Assembly: GCA_022572335.1 (NCBI GenBank) | Contig: JACZWD010000019.1 | Span: 1 to 19,220, forward strand | DNA: 19,220 nucleotides | Direction of reading: 5' to 3' | DNA from: Pseudomonadota bacterium | Lineage (GTDB): Bacteria > Pseudomonadota > Alphaproteobacteria > Rhodospirillales > 2-02-FULL-58-16 | Shown here: positions 9,060-16,796 of the stretch, piece after piece | How the letters are laid out: every line of letters begins with the position of its first letter | How positions within the stretch are numbered: position 1 is the first letter of the stretch | The notes under the pieces: generated by a model | What the model saw: only the letters and a program-made list of their open reading frames with translations | Told to the model about the DNA's origin: nothing | Database searches by the model: none | Translations under genes and position numbers: made by a program

Positions 9060-9638
9060 ATGACGAGCGCGATTTCAATCCACCCTGCCGTGGATCAGGG
9101 TGTGAAACCTGGGGCGCAGGATTTTGCGGGCGGGACCCTTGTGTGCAAGTGCGATCAAAACCCCGTTGAGGTAACGGTTAACGCGCAATGTGCCCATAAT
9201 CACGTATGCGGCTGCACCAAGTGCTGGAAGCCCGAGGGCGCGGTGTTCTCGTATATCGCGGTCGTGTCGCGTGACAAGCTTAGCGTAACCGCCAACGAAC
9301 ATAGGCTTGAGATCGTGGACGCCTCGGCAGCTATTCAGCGACACGCCTGCACGGGGTGCGGCGTTCATATGTATGGCCGTATCGAAAACGAGAATCACCC
9401 ATTCTTCGGGCTGGATTTCATTCATACCGAACTCTCCAAGGAAGACGGCTGGGCGGCGCCCGAGTTCGCCGCATTCGTGTCCTCGGTCATTGAATCGGGA
9501 ACCAAACCCGATCAGATGGATGGTATCAGAGCAAGGCTGGGAGAACTGGGTCTAGGGGTTTATGATTGCCTTTCGCCGGCCTTGATGGATGCGATCGCGA
9601 CCCATACCGCCAAGGCAGCGGGCGTCTTGAGTGACTGA
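9060..9638 (+). CDS. gfa: S-(hydroxymethyl)glutathione synthase
   Basis: This 192-residue Gfa would accelerate condensation of formaldehyde with glutathione to S-hydroxymethylglutathione. All zinc-ligand cysteines of the family are visible: a structural set C29/C31 (VCKC) with C97/C100 (CTGC), and a catalytic set C50, C52, C55 (CGCTKC). The spacing equals that of Paracoccus Gfa offset by two (from memory). The HMYGRIENENHPFFGLDFIHTE stretch is also typical. ATG 9060 was chosen over ATG 9051 because GGGAGG (9045-9050) is then 9 nt away instead of touching the start. It is convergent with the dehydrogenase gene. Confidence 0.94.
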   Translation: MTSAISIHPAVDQGVKPGAQDFAGGTLVCKCDQNPVEVTVNAQCAHNHVCGCTKCWKPEGAVFSYIAVVSRDKLSVTANEHRLEIVDASAAIQRHACTGCGVHMYGRIENENHPFFGLDFIHTELSKEDGWAAPEFAAFVSSVIESGTKPDQMDGIRARLGELGLGVYDCLSPALMDAIATHTAKAAGVLSD

Positions 9639-9700
9639 TCTTTAGATCAGCAGCGAAAAAACACCCGGCCGTTTTCAGCCGTTGACCTGTTAGGTTTGTA
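9635..9700. terminator. Possible bidirectional terminator region between gfa and adhC
   Basis: A perfect palindrome CTGATC-TTTA-GATCAG (9635-9650) overlaps the gfa stop and is followed by GCAGCGAAAAAAC. On the minus strand, a short GGCT...GGCC stem (around 9668-9681) is followed by GGGTG and a run of six T, as an intrinsic terminator for the dehydrogenase gene. Stems are short, so this is tentative. Confidence 0.35.
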
Positions 9701-9765
9701 GCGGGGGGGGTCGCGCGCGCCCGCGCCCTTCCCCGCTGAAGAGTCCGCCGATCCGTCTCCGTCTC

Positions 9766-10875
9766 TCAAAAAATGACGACGCTGCGGATGCTTTCGCCAC
9801 GGTGCATCAGGTCGAAGGCATCGTTGATGTCGTCGAGCGCCATGGTGTGGGTGATCAGGTCGTCGATGTTGATCTTGCCCTCCATGTACCAATCGACGAT
9901 CCGGGGCACGTCGGTGCGGCCCTTGGCGCCGCCGAAGGCGGTGCCGCGCCAGACCCGGCCGGTGACCAGCTGGAAGGGACGGGTGGAGATTTCCTGGCCG
10001 GCGCCGGCGACGCCGATGATGGTGCTTTCGCCCCACCCCTTGTGGCAGCATTCCAGCGCCTGGCGCATGGTGCCGACGTTGCCGATGCATTCGAACGAAT
10101 GGTCGGCGCCGCCCTTCGTCAGGTCCACCAGATAAGGCACCAGGTCGCCCTCGACCTCGTCCGGGTTGACGAAGTGGGTCATGCCCAACTTCTCGGCCAG
10201 GTCCTTTTTCTTGGGGTTGACGTCGACGCCGATGATCATATCGGCGCCGACCATGCGCGCCCCCTGGAGGACGTTGAGGCCGATGCCGCCGAGCCCGAAG
10301 ACGACCACGTTGTCGCCGGGCTGGACCTTGGCCGTGTTGATGACGGCGCCGATCCCCGTCGTCACCCCGCAGCCGATGTAGCAGACCTTGTCGAACGGCG
10401 CGTCTTCCCTGATCTTGGCGAGCGCGATCTCGGGCACCACGGTGTAGTTGGCGAACGTCGACGTGCCCATGTAGTGGAACACCTGCTCCTTGCCGATGGA
10501 AAACCTGGACGTGCCGTCGGGCATCAGGCCCTGTCCCTGGGTGGCGCGGATCGCCTGGCAGAGGTTGGTCTTGCCGGAAAGGCAGTACTCGCACTGGCGG
10601 CATTCCGGCGTGTAGAGCGGGATCACGTGGTCGCCCTTTTTCAAGCTTTCCACCCCCTTGCCCACCTCGACCACGACGCCCGCGCCCTCGTGGCCGAGGA
10701 TGGCCGGGAACAGGCCTTCCGGATCCTCGCCGGAGCGGGTGAACTCGTCGGTGTGGCAGATGCCGGTGGCCTTGATCTCGACCAGGCATTCGCCTTCCTT
10801 GGGGCCTTCGAGGCTCACCGTTTCGATTGAAAGGGGTTTGCCCGCCTCAAAGGCAACGGCGGCGCGTACGTCCAT
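9766..10875 (-). CDS. adhC: S-(hydroxymethyl)glutathione dehydrogenase / class III alcohol dehydrogenase
   Basis: This 369-residue zinc dehydrogenase oxidises S-hydroxymethylglutathione to S-formylglutathione with NAD. Catalytic zinc ligands are C40 (TGICHTD), H62 (GHEGAG) and C169 (IGCGVTTG). The structural zinc cysteines are C92, C95, C98 and C106 (ECRQCEYC...C). The Rossmann motif GLGGIG (194-199) with D218 indicates NAD. The ATG at 10875 has GGGAGGG just upstream; nine extra upstream codons in frame lack such a site. The gene is also known as frmA/flhA. It is convergent with gfa and divergent from the esterase gene, so all three pathway genes are adjacent. Confidence 0.96.
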   Translation of the reverse strand: MDVRAAVAFEAGKPLSIETVSLEGPKEGECLVEIKATGICHTDEFTRSGEDPEGLFPAILGHEGAGVVVEVGKGVESLKKGDHVIPLYTPECRQCEYCLSGKTNLCQAIRATQGQGLMPDGTSRFSIGKEQVFHYMGTSTFANYTVVPEIALAKIREDAPFDKVCYIGCGVTTGIGAVINTAKVQPGDNVVVFGLGGIGLNVLQGARMVGADMIIGVDVNPKKKDLAEKLGMTHFVNPDEVEGDLVPYLVDLTKGGADHSFECIGNVGTMRQALECCHKGWGESTIIGVAGAGQEISTRPFQLVTGRVWRGTAFGGAKGRTDVPRIVDWYMEGKINIDDLITHTMALDDINDAFDLMHRGESIRSVVIF

Positions 10876-10900
10876 GATTCCCTCCCTGATCGGCTTGTTC

Positions 10901-10929
10901 ACAATGGCTTTTTTTTAGAATGTCTTCAA
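10901..10929 (-). promoter_or_regulatory. Possible promoter of the formaldehyde dehydrogenase gene
   Basis: On the minus strand, TTGAAG (10924-10929) and CATTGT (10901-10906) are separated by 17 nt containing an eight-A tract. The predicted start would give a leader of about 20 nt containing the GGGAGGG ribosome site. The hexamers are imperfect but the placement is good. Confidence 0.4.
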
Positions 10930-11207
10930 TTATGTCCGGACCCGGTGCCGGAGTCTCGGTGGATTTTGGGTCCGGCCCTGGAAACGCCGACCGCCGCGCC
11001 CGGCCGGATCCGCCGTTCCCGAGTGCGGGCGCTTTCCTCATGTCCAGGGATCGAAGGCGGAACACTTTTCGTCGACCGCCAACAAAATGCTATCGTGCTC
11101 CGGGGGAAATTTTGGTTTTTACGGCGCCGGCACAGACGCAAAATCCGGTGATTCAGGTACCCGGGTGTCGTCGGCTTTGGGCTCCCAGGGAAGGAAAAGT
11201 GTCGGTC
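10930..11207. other. Divergent intergenic region adhC / S-formylglutathione hydrolase
   Basis: Together with the adhC promoter, this forms a 332-nt gap between divergent starts. No gene is supported; open frames run through it but show no family features. The esterase gene's promoter should lie here, but I could not fix it. The TTTTACGGCGCCGGC and AACAAAATGCTATCGTG segments are only weak candidates. Confidence 0.4.
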
Positions 11208-12050
11208 ATGACCATTGACACAATTAGCGAAAATCGCGCGTTCGGCGGCGTCCAGGGAATCTACGGCCATCGCTCGCGGACGTTGGATTGCGACATGCGG
11301 GTCAGTGTCTTCGTTCCCCCGCAGGCTGAACGCGGGCCCCGTCCGGTCCTCTTTTGGCTTTCGGGTTTGACCTGTACGGAGGAAAATTTCACGGTCAAGG
11401 CCGGTGCCCAGCGCCTGGCGGCCGAATACGGTTTGATCGTGGTCGCCCCGGATACCAGCCCCCGGGGCGACGGCGTGCCGGACGACGACGCCTATGACTT
11501 TGGCCAAGGTGCGGGATTCTATGTGAATGCGACCGAGGCTCCTTGGTCTGTGCATTTCCACATGTACGACTATGTGGTCGATGAGCTGCCGGCGCTGGTG
11601 TTCGGTCACTTTCCGGCGCGCGATGATCGCCAGGGGATCTTTGGCCATTCCATGGGCGGGCATGGGGCGTTGACCATCGCGCTTCGAAATCCGCAAACCT
11701 TCCGGTCCGTTTCCGCCTTTTCTCCTATTGTTTCCCCTACCCGATGTCCGTGGGGGACAAAGGCGCTTGGCGGTTACCTGGGCCCGGACCGTAAAACCTG
11801 GGAGAACCACGATGCGACGGCGCTGATTAACGGCGGCGCGGGGGTTCCCGGCGAAATCCTGATCGACCAGGGCACGGCGGACGAATTTTTGGAAGAACAG
11901 TTGAAGCCCCACCTGTTCACCGAGGCTTGCGAGAAAGCGGGTCAGCCGCTTCGCCTCCGCATGCAGGAGGGTTACAACCATTCATATTATTTCATCGCAA
12001 GTTTCATGAAGGACCACTTCGCCCACCACGCCGGTTTCCTTGTGGACTGA
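11208..12050 (+). CDS. fghA: S-formylglutathione hydrolase
   Basis: This 280-residue esterase-D-type alpha/beta hydrolase cleaves S-formylglutathione to formate and glutathione, completing the pathway started by Gfa and AdhC. The catalytic triad is evident: Ser148 in GHSMGGHGA, Asp225 in GTADEFL and His258 in YNHSYYF. The LSGLTCTEENF oxyanion-loop motif and the RGDGVPDDDAYDFGQGAGFYV stretch are characteristic. ATG 11208 gives the usual length. An in-frame GTG at 11199 lies nearer to the GGAAGGAAA ribosome site and would add three residues, so the start could be either. The long frame upstream of 11199 is not family-like. Confidence 0.95.
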   Translation: MTIDTISENRAFGGVQGIYGHRSRTLDCDMRVSVFVPPQAERGPRPVLFWLSGLTCTEENFTVKAGAQRLAAEYGLIVVAPDTSPRGDGVPDDDAYDFGQGAGFYVNATEAPWSVHFHMYDYVVDELPALVFGHFPARDDRQGIFGHSMGGHGALTIALRNPQTFRSVSAFSPIVSPTRCPWGTKALGGYLGPDRKTWENHDATALINGGAGVPGEILIDQGTADEFLEEQLKPHLFTEACEKAGQPLRLRMQEGYNHSYYFIASFMKDHFAHHAGFLVD

Positions 12051-12059
12051 TGCCCGATC

Positions 12060-12090
12060 CTTCGGCGTTTGTTGCCGTAACGCCGCGAAG
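12060..12090 (+). terminator. Possible terminator after S-formylglutathione hydrolase
   Basis: CTTCGGCGTT (12060-12069) pairs with AACGCC(GC)GAAG (12079-12090), giving a 10-bp stem with a two-base bulge, 9 nt after the stop. It is followed by CCTTTAACG rather than a T-run, so termination is uncertain. Confidence 0.35.
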
Positions 12091-12214
12091 CCTTTAACGT
12101 CGCTGTGTCGCCTGGTTCATCGCCGGTTCTTTTCCATTTCAGGTCAACGACAAATATAGGATGTTTCCCGTCATTACCTTCGATAAAACGTTGCGCGATG
12201 GCGGGTAATCGCCG

Positions 12215-12868
12215 ATGAAACTCCACGCGGATCTATCGAAACGCGCCGTGGTCGACACCGCTGCGCTCGACTGGGTGCCATCGCCGGCCGCCGGGGTCGA
12301 GCGGCGCATGCTGGACCGGGACGGGGACGAGGTCGCCCGCGCCACTTCCATCGTCCGTTACGCGGCGGGATCGAACTTTCCCGCCCATGAGCACGGCGGC
12401 GGCGAGGAGTTCATGGTCCTGGAGGGTGTGTTCTCGGACGAGCACGGCGATTGCCCCGCGGGCACCTATGTGCGCAACCCCGTGGGATCAGCCCATGCGC
12501 CATCGACGAAGGACGGCTGCACCATCTTCGTCAAGCTTCGCCAAATGGATCCCGATGATCAGGAATTCGTCCGTGTCGACACCAACGAAGGCGACTGGAT
12601 CGCGGGCGGGATCGAGGGCCTGTTCCGCATGCCGTTGCACGCGTACGGGGACGAGCGGGTGGGCCTCACCAAAATGGACCCGGGCTGCACGGTGCCCAGC
12701 CACGAACATGCGGGCGGTCAGGAAATCCTGGTCCTGGACGGCACGCTCGAGGACGAAAACGGGGTCTATCCCAAGGGCACCTGGCTGCGCCTGCCGGCGG
12801 GCAGCCGCCATGCGCCCAAGTCCGCCGAAGGCTGCCTTCTGTGGGTCAAGCACGGGCATTTGATTTAG
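12215..12868 (+). CDS. ChrR-like bicupin domain protein
   Basis: A 217-residue protein made of two tandem cupin domains of the ChrR cupin-like type. The first (about 45-108) has the metal-binding motif HEHGGGEE with H58, H60 and E64, and H94 in a GTYVRNPVGSAHAP second motif. The second (about 146-213) repeats it as HEHAGGQE (H163, H165) and H199 in LPAGSRHAP, but Gln169 replaces the usual Glu. ChrR itself is an anti-sigma factor with an N-terminal zinc domain. That domain is absent here and no sigma factor gene is nearby, so an anti-sigma role is unlikely. A metal-dependent small-molecule enzyme or sensor is possible. The ribosome site is weak (GCGGG). The substrate is unknown. Confidence 0.85.
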   Translation: MKLHADLSKRAVVDTAALDWVPSPAAGVERRMLDRDGDEVARATSIVRYAAGSNFPAHEHGGGEEFMVLEGVFSDEHGDCPAGTYVRNPVGSAHAPSTKDGCTIFVKLRQMDPDDQEFVRVDTNEGDWIAGGIEGLFRMPLHAYGDERVGLTKMDPGCTVPSHEHAGGQEILVLDGTLEDENGVYPKGTWLRLPAGSRHAPKSAEGCLLWVKHGHLI

Positions 12869-13232
12869 GGTGTCAACGGGTTCACGGGAGACGGTGACAT
12901 GCCCGCTTGACTCTCTGCTCGTCCGTCACCGGCAAGGGCTGCCTACGACATGGCGAACTTCCTGCTCACCCCTGGCGCCGCCCGACGGGATGGAGCGCCG
13001 GTCGCCGACTACACTGCGCGGTGAGGTTGTCAAGATCGGCGCCAAGGTCGGCTTCGGGTCAAACTCGGAAGCCATACCAAGGAGCGCTGATCATGACCCG
13101 ACGACCCGGCTTACCAAGGTTTTCGGCCCTAAGCGTGCGCCGTGGCGATGCGGGGCATCGCGAAGCGTGCGCGACGCCGTCCGCAAACCTCGCAACGCCG
13201 TCGTATGGGTACGATCTAGCCGGTACAGGCCA
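12869..13232. other. Gene-free stretch carrying the transposase relic
   Basis: Apart from the relic at 12950-13092, I see no gene. Open frames across it lack ribosome sites and resemble no family. The ligase operon ends at its right border (13233) on the minus strand, so this stretch also holds that operon's 3' end. No clear terminator was found. Confidence 0.45.
12950..13092 (+). pseudogene. Eroded C-terminal fragment of an IS transposase (IS1380-like)
   Basis: Two frames together resemble the end of a DDE transposase of the IS1380 type. One frame (from 12950) reads MANFLLT. After a shift, the next reads LAPPDGMERRSPTTLRGEVV (about 12972-13031) and KIGAKV (to 13049), then SEAIPRSA about 15-40 nt later. 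Family members end with something like NFLRTLALP...WSLTTLREKLVKIGAKVV...AEVAIPR (from memory). The frameshift, internal loss of the HGRY-FQ segment and absence of the rest of the gene mean it is non-functional. No terminal inverted repeats were identified. The family assignment is tentative. Confidence 0.5.
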
Positions 13233-14477
13233 CTAGGCGGGACCGCGCGCGTCCTCGATCACCTTGCCGTCGTTGGGCAGTGAGCCCGGCGCGGCAAGCG
13301 TTACCCGGCCCTTCAGCTTGCACACCGCCTGCACGGTGGCGGCAATGGCGGCGGCAAGGGCATCGTCGCCGCCGTCGACCTCGCAGTGCAGGGTCATGAC
13401 GTCCCTGCCGTCTTCCTGGTCGACGACGAGGCGGCCTTTGCCGATCTCCGGGTGGCGCTTCAGGACCTCGGCCACCTGCGAGGGGTGGACGAACATGCCC
13501 TTCACCTTGGTCGCCTGGTCGGCCCGGCCCATCCAGCCCTTGAGCCGCACGTTGGTGCGCCCGCAGGGGCTGAGCCCGGCCAGCACCGCCGACAGATCCC
13601 CGGTGGCGAAGCGGATCAGGGGGTATTCCCGGCAAAACGTGGTGACCACCACTTCGCCCGCCTCGCCTTCGGAAACCGGGTCGCCGGTGCCGGGGCGGAC
13701 GATCTCGACGATGATCCCCTCGTCCACGATCATGCCGTCCCTGGCCGCCGATTCATACGCGATGAGGCCGAGGTCGGCGGAGGCGTAACACTGCTGGACG
13801 CCGACGCCGAAGTCCTCGATCCCGGCGCGCAAATGCGGCGGCAACGCCTCGCCGCTGACAAGGGCCTTGGTCAGGCTCGAACAATCCAGGCCCAGCTCGC
13901 GGGCCTTTTCCAGGATGATCCCGAGGAACGAGGGCGTCCCCGTGTACGCCTGGGGGCGCAGATCGGCGATGGTGCGCGCCTGGTGCTCGGTCTGCCCGGT
14001 CCCGCCGGGGATCACGGCGCAGCCGATGGCGTGCGCCCCCGCCTCCAGCATCGAGCCGGCCGGGGTCAGGTGGTAGGAGAAGCAGTTGTGGACCAGGTCG
14101 CCCTTGCGGAACCCCGCCGCGTAGAGCGCCCGTGCCGTGCGCCAGTAGTCGGGCCCTTTGCCCTCGGGATCATAGATCGGCCCCGGCGAAGAGAAGATGC
14201 GCCCCAGCGCGCCGGGCGCCACCGTCGCCAGCCCGCCAAAGGGCGGCTCCTTCTTCTGCAGGCCGGGGAGCTCCGACTTGCGGGTGACGGGCAGCCGCGC
14301 CAGGGCCGCCGGGCCGGTGACGTCGGCGGGGGACACATCGGCGAGAATCCTGGCGAAACCGGGGGCCCGCGCCTTGGCATTCCCGATCTGGGCGGGGAGC
14401 GCCGCGAACAGCGCCGCCTCGCGCTCCGCCGGATCGCGGGTTTCCAGCTCGTCGTAGTAGTCGGTGTCTCGCGCCAT
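13233..14477 (-). CDS. PaaK-like AMP-forming CoA ligase (phenylacetate-CoA ligase family)
   Basis: A 414-residue adenylate-forming enzyme related to phenylacetate-CoA ligase, expected to activate a carboxylic acid with ATP and CoA. Visible motifs are YTGTPSFLGIILEKA (178-192), YASADLG (231-237, the aromatic/acidic adenine-site motif), RFATGDLS (289-296) with the ATP-ribose-binding Asp, and the C-terminal hinge GRADQATKVKGMFVHPSQV (317-335). The usual P-loop (SSGTTGxPT-like) is not found. At its place is FSSPGPIYDPEG (95-106), so ATP binding may differ. The ATG at 14477 gives normal family length. It is the last gene of the transporter operon, 48 nt after livF, which suggests the transported acid is its substrate. 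The actual acid is unknown. Confidence 0.82.
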   Translation of the reverse strand: MARDTDYYDELETRDPAEREAALFAALPAQIGNAKARAPGFARILADVSPADVTGPAALARLPVTRKSELPGLQKKEPPFGGLATVAPGALGRIFSSPGPIYDPEGKGPDYWRTARALYAAGFRKGDLVHNCFSYHLTPAGSMLEAGAHAIGCAVIPGGTGQTEHQARTIADLRPQAYTGTPSFLGIILEKARELGLDCSSLTKALVSGEALPPHLRAGIEDFGVGVQQCYASADLGLIAYESAARDGMIVDEGIIVEIVRPGTGDPVSEGEAGEVVVTTFCREYPLIRFATGDLSAVLAGLSPCGRTNVRLKGWMGRADQATKVKGMFVHPSQVAEVLKRHPEIGKGRLVVDQEDGRDVMTLHCEVDGGDDALAAAIAATVQAVCKLKGRVTLAAPGSLPNDGKVIEDARGPA

Positions 14478-14525
14478 GGCCGTCGGACGCCCGTTCAGAT
14501 CGGCGTGCTCATACGCCTCGAACCG

Positions 14526-15341
14526 TTACACCAGCCACCGCTTGCGGCGCCGGTAGTGCTTGACGTTGCGGTAGCTCTTGCGGCCTCCCCTGTCCAGGCC
14601 CAGATAGAACTCCTTGATGTCCTCGTTTTCGCGGAGGGTGGCGGCGGCCCCATCCATCACCACGCGGCCGTTCTCGAGCACGTAGCCGTACCTGGCGTAG
14701 CGCAGCGCCATGTTGGTGTTCTGCTCGGCGAGCAGAAAGCTCACCTTCTCTTTCTCGTTCAAGTCCTTGACGATGTCGAAGATCTCCTCGACCAGCTGCG
14801 GCGCCAGTCCCATGGAGGGCTCGTCGAGCAGGATCATCTTCGGTTTCGCCATGAGGGCGCGGCCAAGGGCCGTCATCTGCTGCTCGCCGCCCGAGGTGTA
14901 GCCGGCCTGGGCGTCGCGCCGCTCCTTCAAGCGCGGGAAATAATGATAGACCATCTCCACGTCCCGCTTGACGGCGGCCTTGCCGTCCTTGCGCAGGTAG
15001 GCGCCGGTGAGCAGGTTCTCCTCCACGGTCAGGTGCTCGAAGCACCGGCGGCCTTCCATCACCTGCACGACCCCGCGCTTCACCAGCTCCGAGGGCGTCA
15101 GGCTGTCCACCCGTTCGCCCATGTACTCGATGGAGCCCTTGGTGACGTCGCCGCGCTCGGCGCCCAGCAGGTTGGAAATGGCTTTCAGGGTGGTCGTCTT
15201 GCCGGCGCCGTTGGCCCCGAGGAGGGCGACGATGCCCCCCTCGGGAACCTCCAGCGATACCCCCTTCAACACCAGGATGACGTGATCGTAGATCACCTCG
15301 ATGTTGTTGACGATAAGAAGGGGCGCTCCGTTGCCTGTCAC
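14526..15341 (-). CDS. livF: Branched-chain amino acid-type ABC transporter ATP-binding protein (LivF-like)
   Basis: This 271-residue ATPase shows Walker A GANGAGKTT (42-50), Q-loop region VVQVMEGRR (91-99), signature TSGGEQQ (149-155), Walker B MILLDEP (169-175) and the LivF-type AEQN (205-208) in place of the switch His. Pro-Ser-Met-Gly-Leu follows Walker B as in LivF. It is about 35 residues longer than typical LivF. The extra C-terminus (EDIKEFYLGLDRGGRKSYRN...) ends in a very basic tail (HYRRRKRW). The start is a GTG at 15341; the open frame upstream runs into the binding-protein gene without family similarity. It lies 38 nt after that gene. It would pair with LivG to drive uptake. Confidence 0.9.
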   Translation of the reverse strand: MTGNGAPLLIVNNIEVIYDHVILVLKGVSLEVPEGGIVALLGANGAGKTTTLKAISNLLGAERGDVTKGSIEYMGERVDSLTPSELVKRGVVQVMEGRRCFEHLTVEENLLTGAYLRKDGKAAVKRDVEMVYHYFPRLKERRDAQAGYTSGGEQQMTALGRALMAKPKMILLDEPSMGLAPQLVEEIFDIVKDLNEKEKVSFLLAEQNTNMALRYARYGYVLENGRVVMDGAAATLRENEDIKEFYLGLDRGGRKSYRNVKHYRRRKRWLV

Positions 15342-15379
15342 GTCAGCGTCTTTCCGTCCGTTCGACCGGGCGGCGCCGT

Positions 15380-16696
15380 TCAGCAGGCACGCGGCGTGAT
15401 GTTCTGCTCCTTGGCGTAAGCGGCCGCGGCCTTTTCGATCATCGGCCGCACCACTTCGCGCATGGGCTTGATCCAGTCGCTGATGAACGACCACTTCTTG
15501 CCGTCCCACTGCTGGATGCGCAGCGGCCCCATGGTTTCGTGGTCGGCGCACGACACCTTGATCGGCTTGGTGAAGCCTTCCATGCCGAGCTCTTTCAGGC
15601 GCGCCTCGGTGATGTCCAGGTTCTCCAGACCCCAGCGCACCTGCTCGCCGGTCATGGGCTTGTTGCCGAACTTGCCCATGGCGGTGCGGATGGCCTCGAT
15701 GCCGAACATGGCGTTGACCAGGGTACGGTTATACAGCACCTCGCCGATGTTGTTCTCCTTGGCTTTGGCCAGATCGCCGCCGTAGATGTACTTGATGATG
15801 TCATCATGCACCTTGAAGCCGATGCCGGCATCATGGAAGGCGGTCGACGTGTAGCCGATGGCCCCGTCGCCGGCCGGAATCACGTCGGCGTCGGTCCCCG
15901 ACCACCAGTTACCGACGAAGTGGTCCATCGGGTAATTGATCGCCGCGGCCTCCTTGATGGCCACCGAGTTCATGACGCCCCAACCGGACATGAAGATCCA
16001 TTTGGGCTTGAGCCGGCGGATCTGCAGCCACGTCGCCTTCTGTTCCTGACCCGGGTGGTCGACGGCCAGCAGGGTCAGCTTGAAGCCGTACTTCTTGGCC
16101 AGGACCTTGAGGGTCGGGTTGGCCTCCTTGCCGTAGGCGCTGTTGTGGTAGACGTGGGCGATCTTGACGCCTTCGAGTTTGTCCCACCCGCCTTCCTTCC
16201 GGCTCACGTACTTGATGAAGGCCGAGGCCTGGCTCCAGTACGTGGTCGGGAAGTTGAAGATCCACTTGAAGACGCGGCCGTCGGCGGCCGCGGTGCGCCC
16301 GTAGCCCATGGACAGGATCGGAATCTTGTCCACCGGCGCCTTGGGGATAAGCTGATACGTGATGCCGGTGCTGAACGGGTTGACCAGGGAGGCCCCGGTC
16401 GAGCCCTTGTTCTTCAGCTTCTCGTAGCACTCGACGCCCAGCTTGGTGTTGTACTTGGTCTCGCACTCCTCGAAGGTGACCTTGACGCCGTTGATGCCGC
16501 CATCGCGCTTGTTGACCAGGGTGTAATAATCGCGGAACCCGTTGGCCACCGGGATGCCGCTCGGCGCGTACGGTCCGGTGCGGTAGACGAGCATGGGAAT
16601 GAACTGCTCGGCGGCCGCCGCCACCTTGGCCGCGAAAACGCCGGTCACACCGACGGCGACGGCGAGGGTGGCCAATAACAAATGTCGGAACTTCAT
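15380..16696 (-). CDS. Periplasmic substrate-binding protein of a Liv/HAAT-type ABC transporter
   Basis: A 438-residue type I periplasmic binding protein. The signal peptide is clear: KFRH, a hydrophobic core LLLATLAVAVGVTGVFA, and a likely AAA-AE cleavage near residue 29. The mature part begins FIPMLVYRTGPYAPSG and continues GFRDYYTLVNKRDGGINGVKV, the ligand-pocket start typical of the branched-chain amino acid / amide family. It is larger than LivJ (about 370), like binding proteins of the group linked to CoA ligases and aromatic acid uptake (family knowledge). The ATG at 16696 has an excellent GGGAGG site; 25 in-frame codons upstream do not. The ligand is not determinable. Confidence 0.9.
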   Translation of the reverse strand: MKFRHLLLATLAVAVGVTGVFAAKVAAAAEQFIPMLVYRTGPYAPSGIPVANGFRDYYTLVNKRDGGINGVKVTFEECETKYNTKLGVECYEKLKNKGSTGASLVNPFSTGITYQLIPKAPVDKIPILSMGYGRTAAADGRVFKWIFNFPTTYWSQASAFIKYVSRKEGGWDKLEGVKIAHVYHNSAYGKEANPTLKVLAKKYGFKLTLLAVDHPGQEQKATWLQIRRLKPKWIFMSGWGVMNSVAIKEAAAINYPMDHFVGNWWSGTDADVIPAGDGAIGYTSTAFHDAGIGFKVHDDIIKYIYGGDLAKAKENNIGEVLYNRTLVNAMFGIEAIRTAMGKFGNKPMTGEQVRWGLENLDITEARLKELGMEGFTKPIKVSCADHETMGPLRIQQWDGKKWSFISDWIKPMREVVRPMIEKAAAAYAKEQNITPRAC

Positions 16697-16796
16697 CGCT
16701 TTCCTCCCTTTGATGAAACGTCCATTGGTTGGCTTCTTGAGGTTGGTGACTGTAACACGCGGCCCTGTCATCGGCCAACGCGCTTTCGAAAACCCC

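Noticed and set aside
9647..10789. 380-codon minus-strand frame in another phase of adhC
   Set aside because: Arg/Gly/His-rich shadow of adhC, which has every zinc ligand in the correct frame.
12161..12208. 15-codon ORF (MFPVITFDKTLRDGG) ending 6 nt before the cupin start, as a leader peptide
   Set aside because: No ribosome site at usable spacing and no attenuator-like hairpins or repeated codons, so it cannot be supported.
12870..13283. 137-codon plus-strand frame after the cupin gene taken as an intact gene
   Set aside because: Only a short piece resembles a transposase end, and its continuation lies in another frame; it is better described as a relic. Its 3' part overlaps the ligase gene.
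13386..15419. 677-codon plus-strand open frame opposite the ligase and livF
   Set aside because: It is antisense to two clearly recognisable genes; such long frames arise from high-GC third positions and the protein shows no domain.
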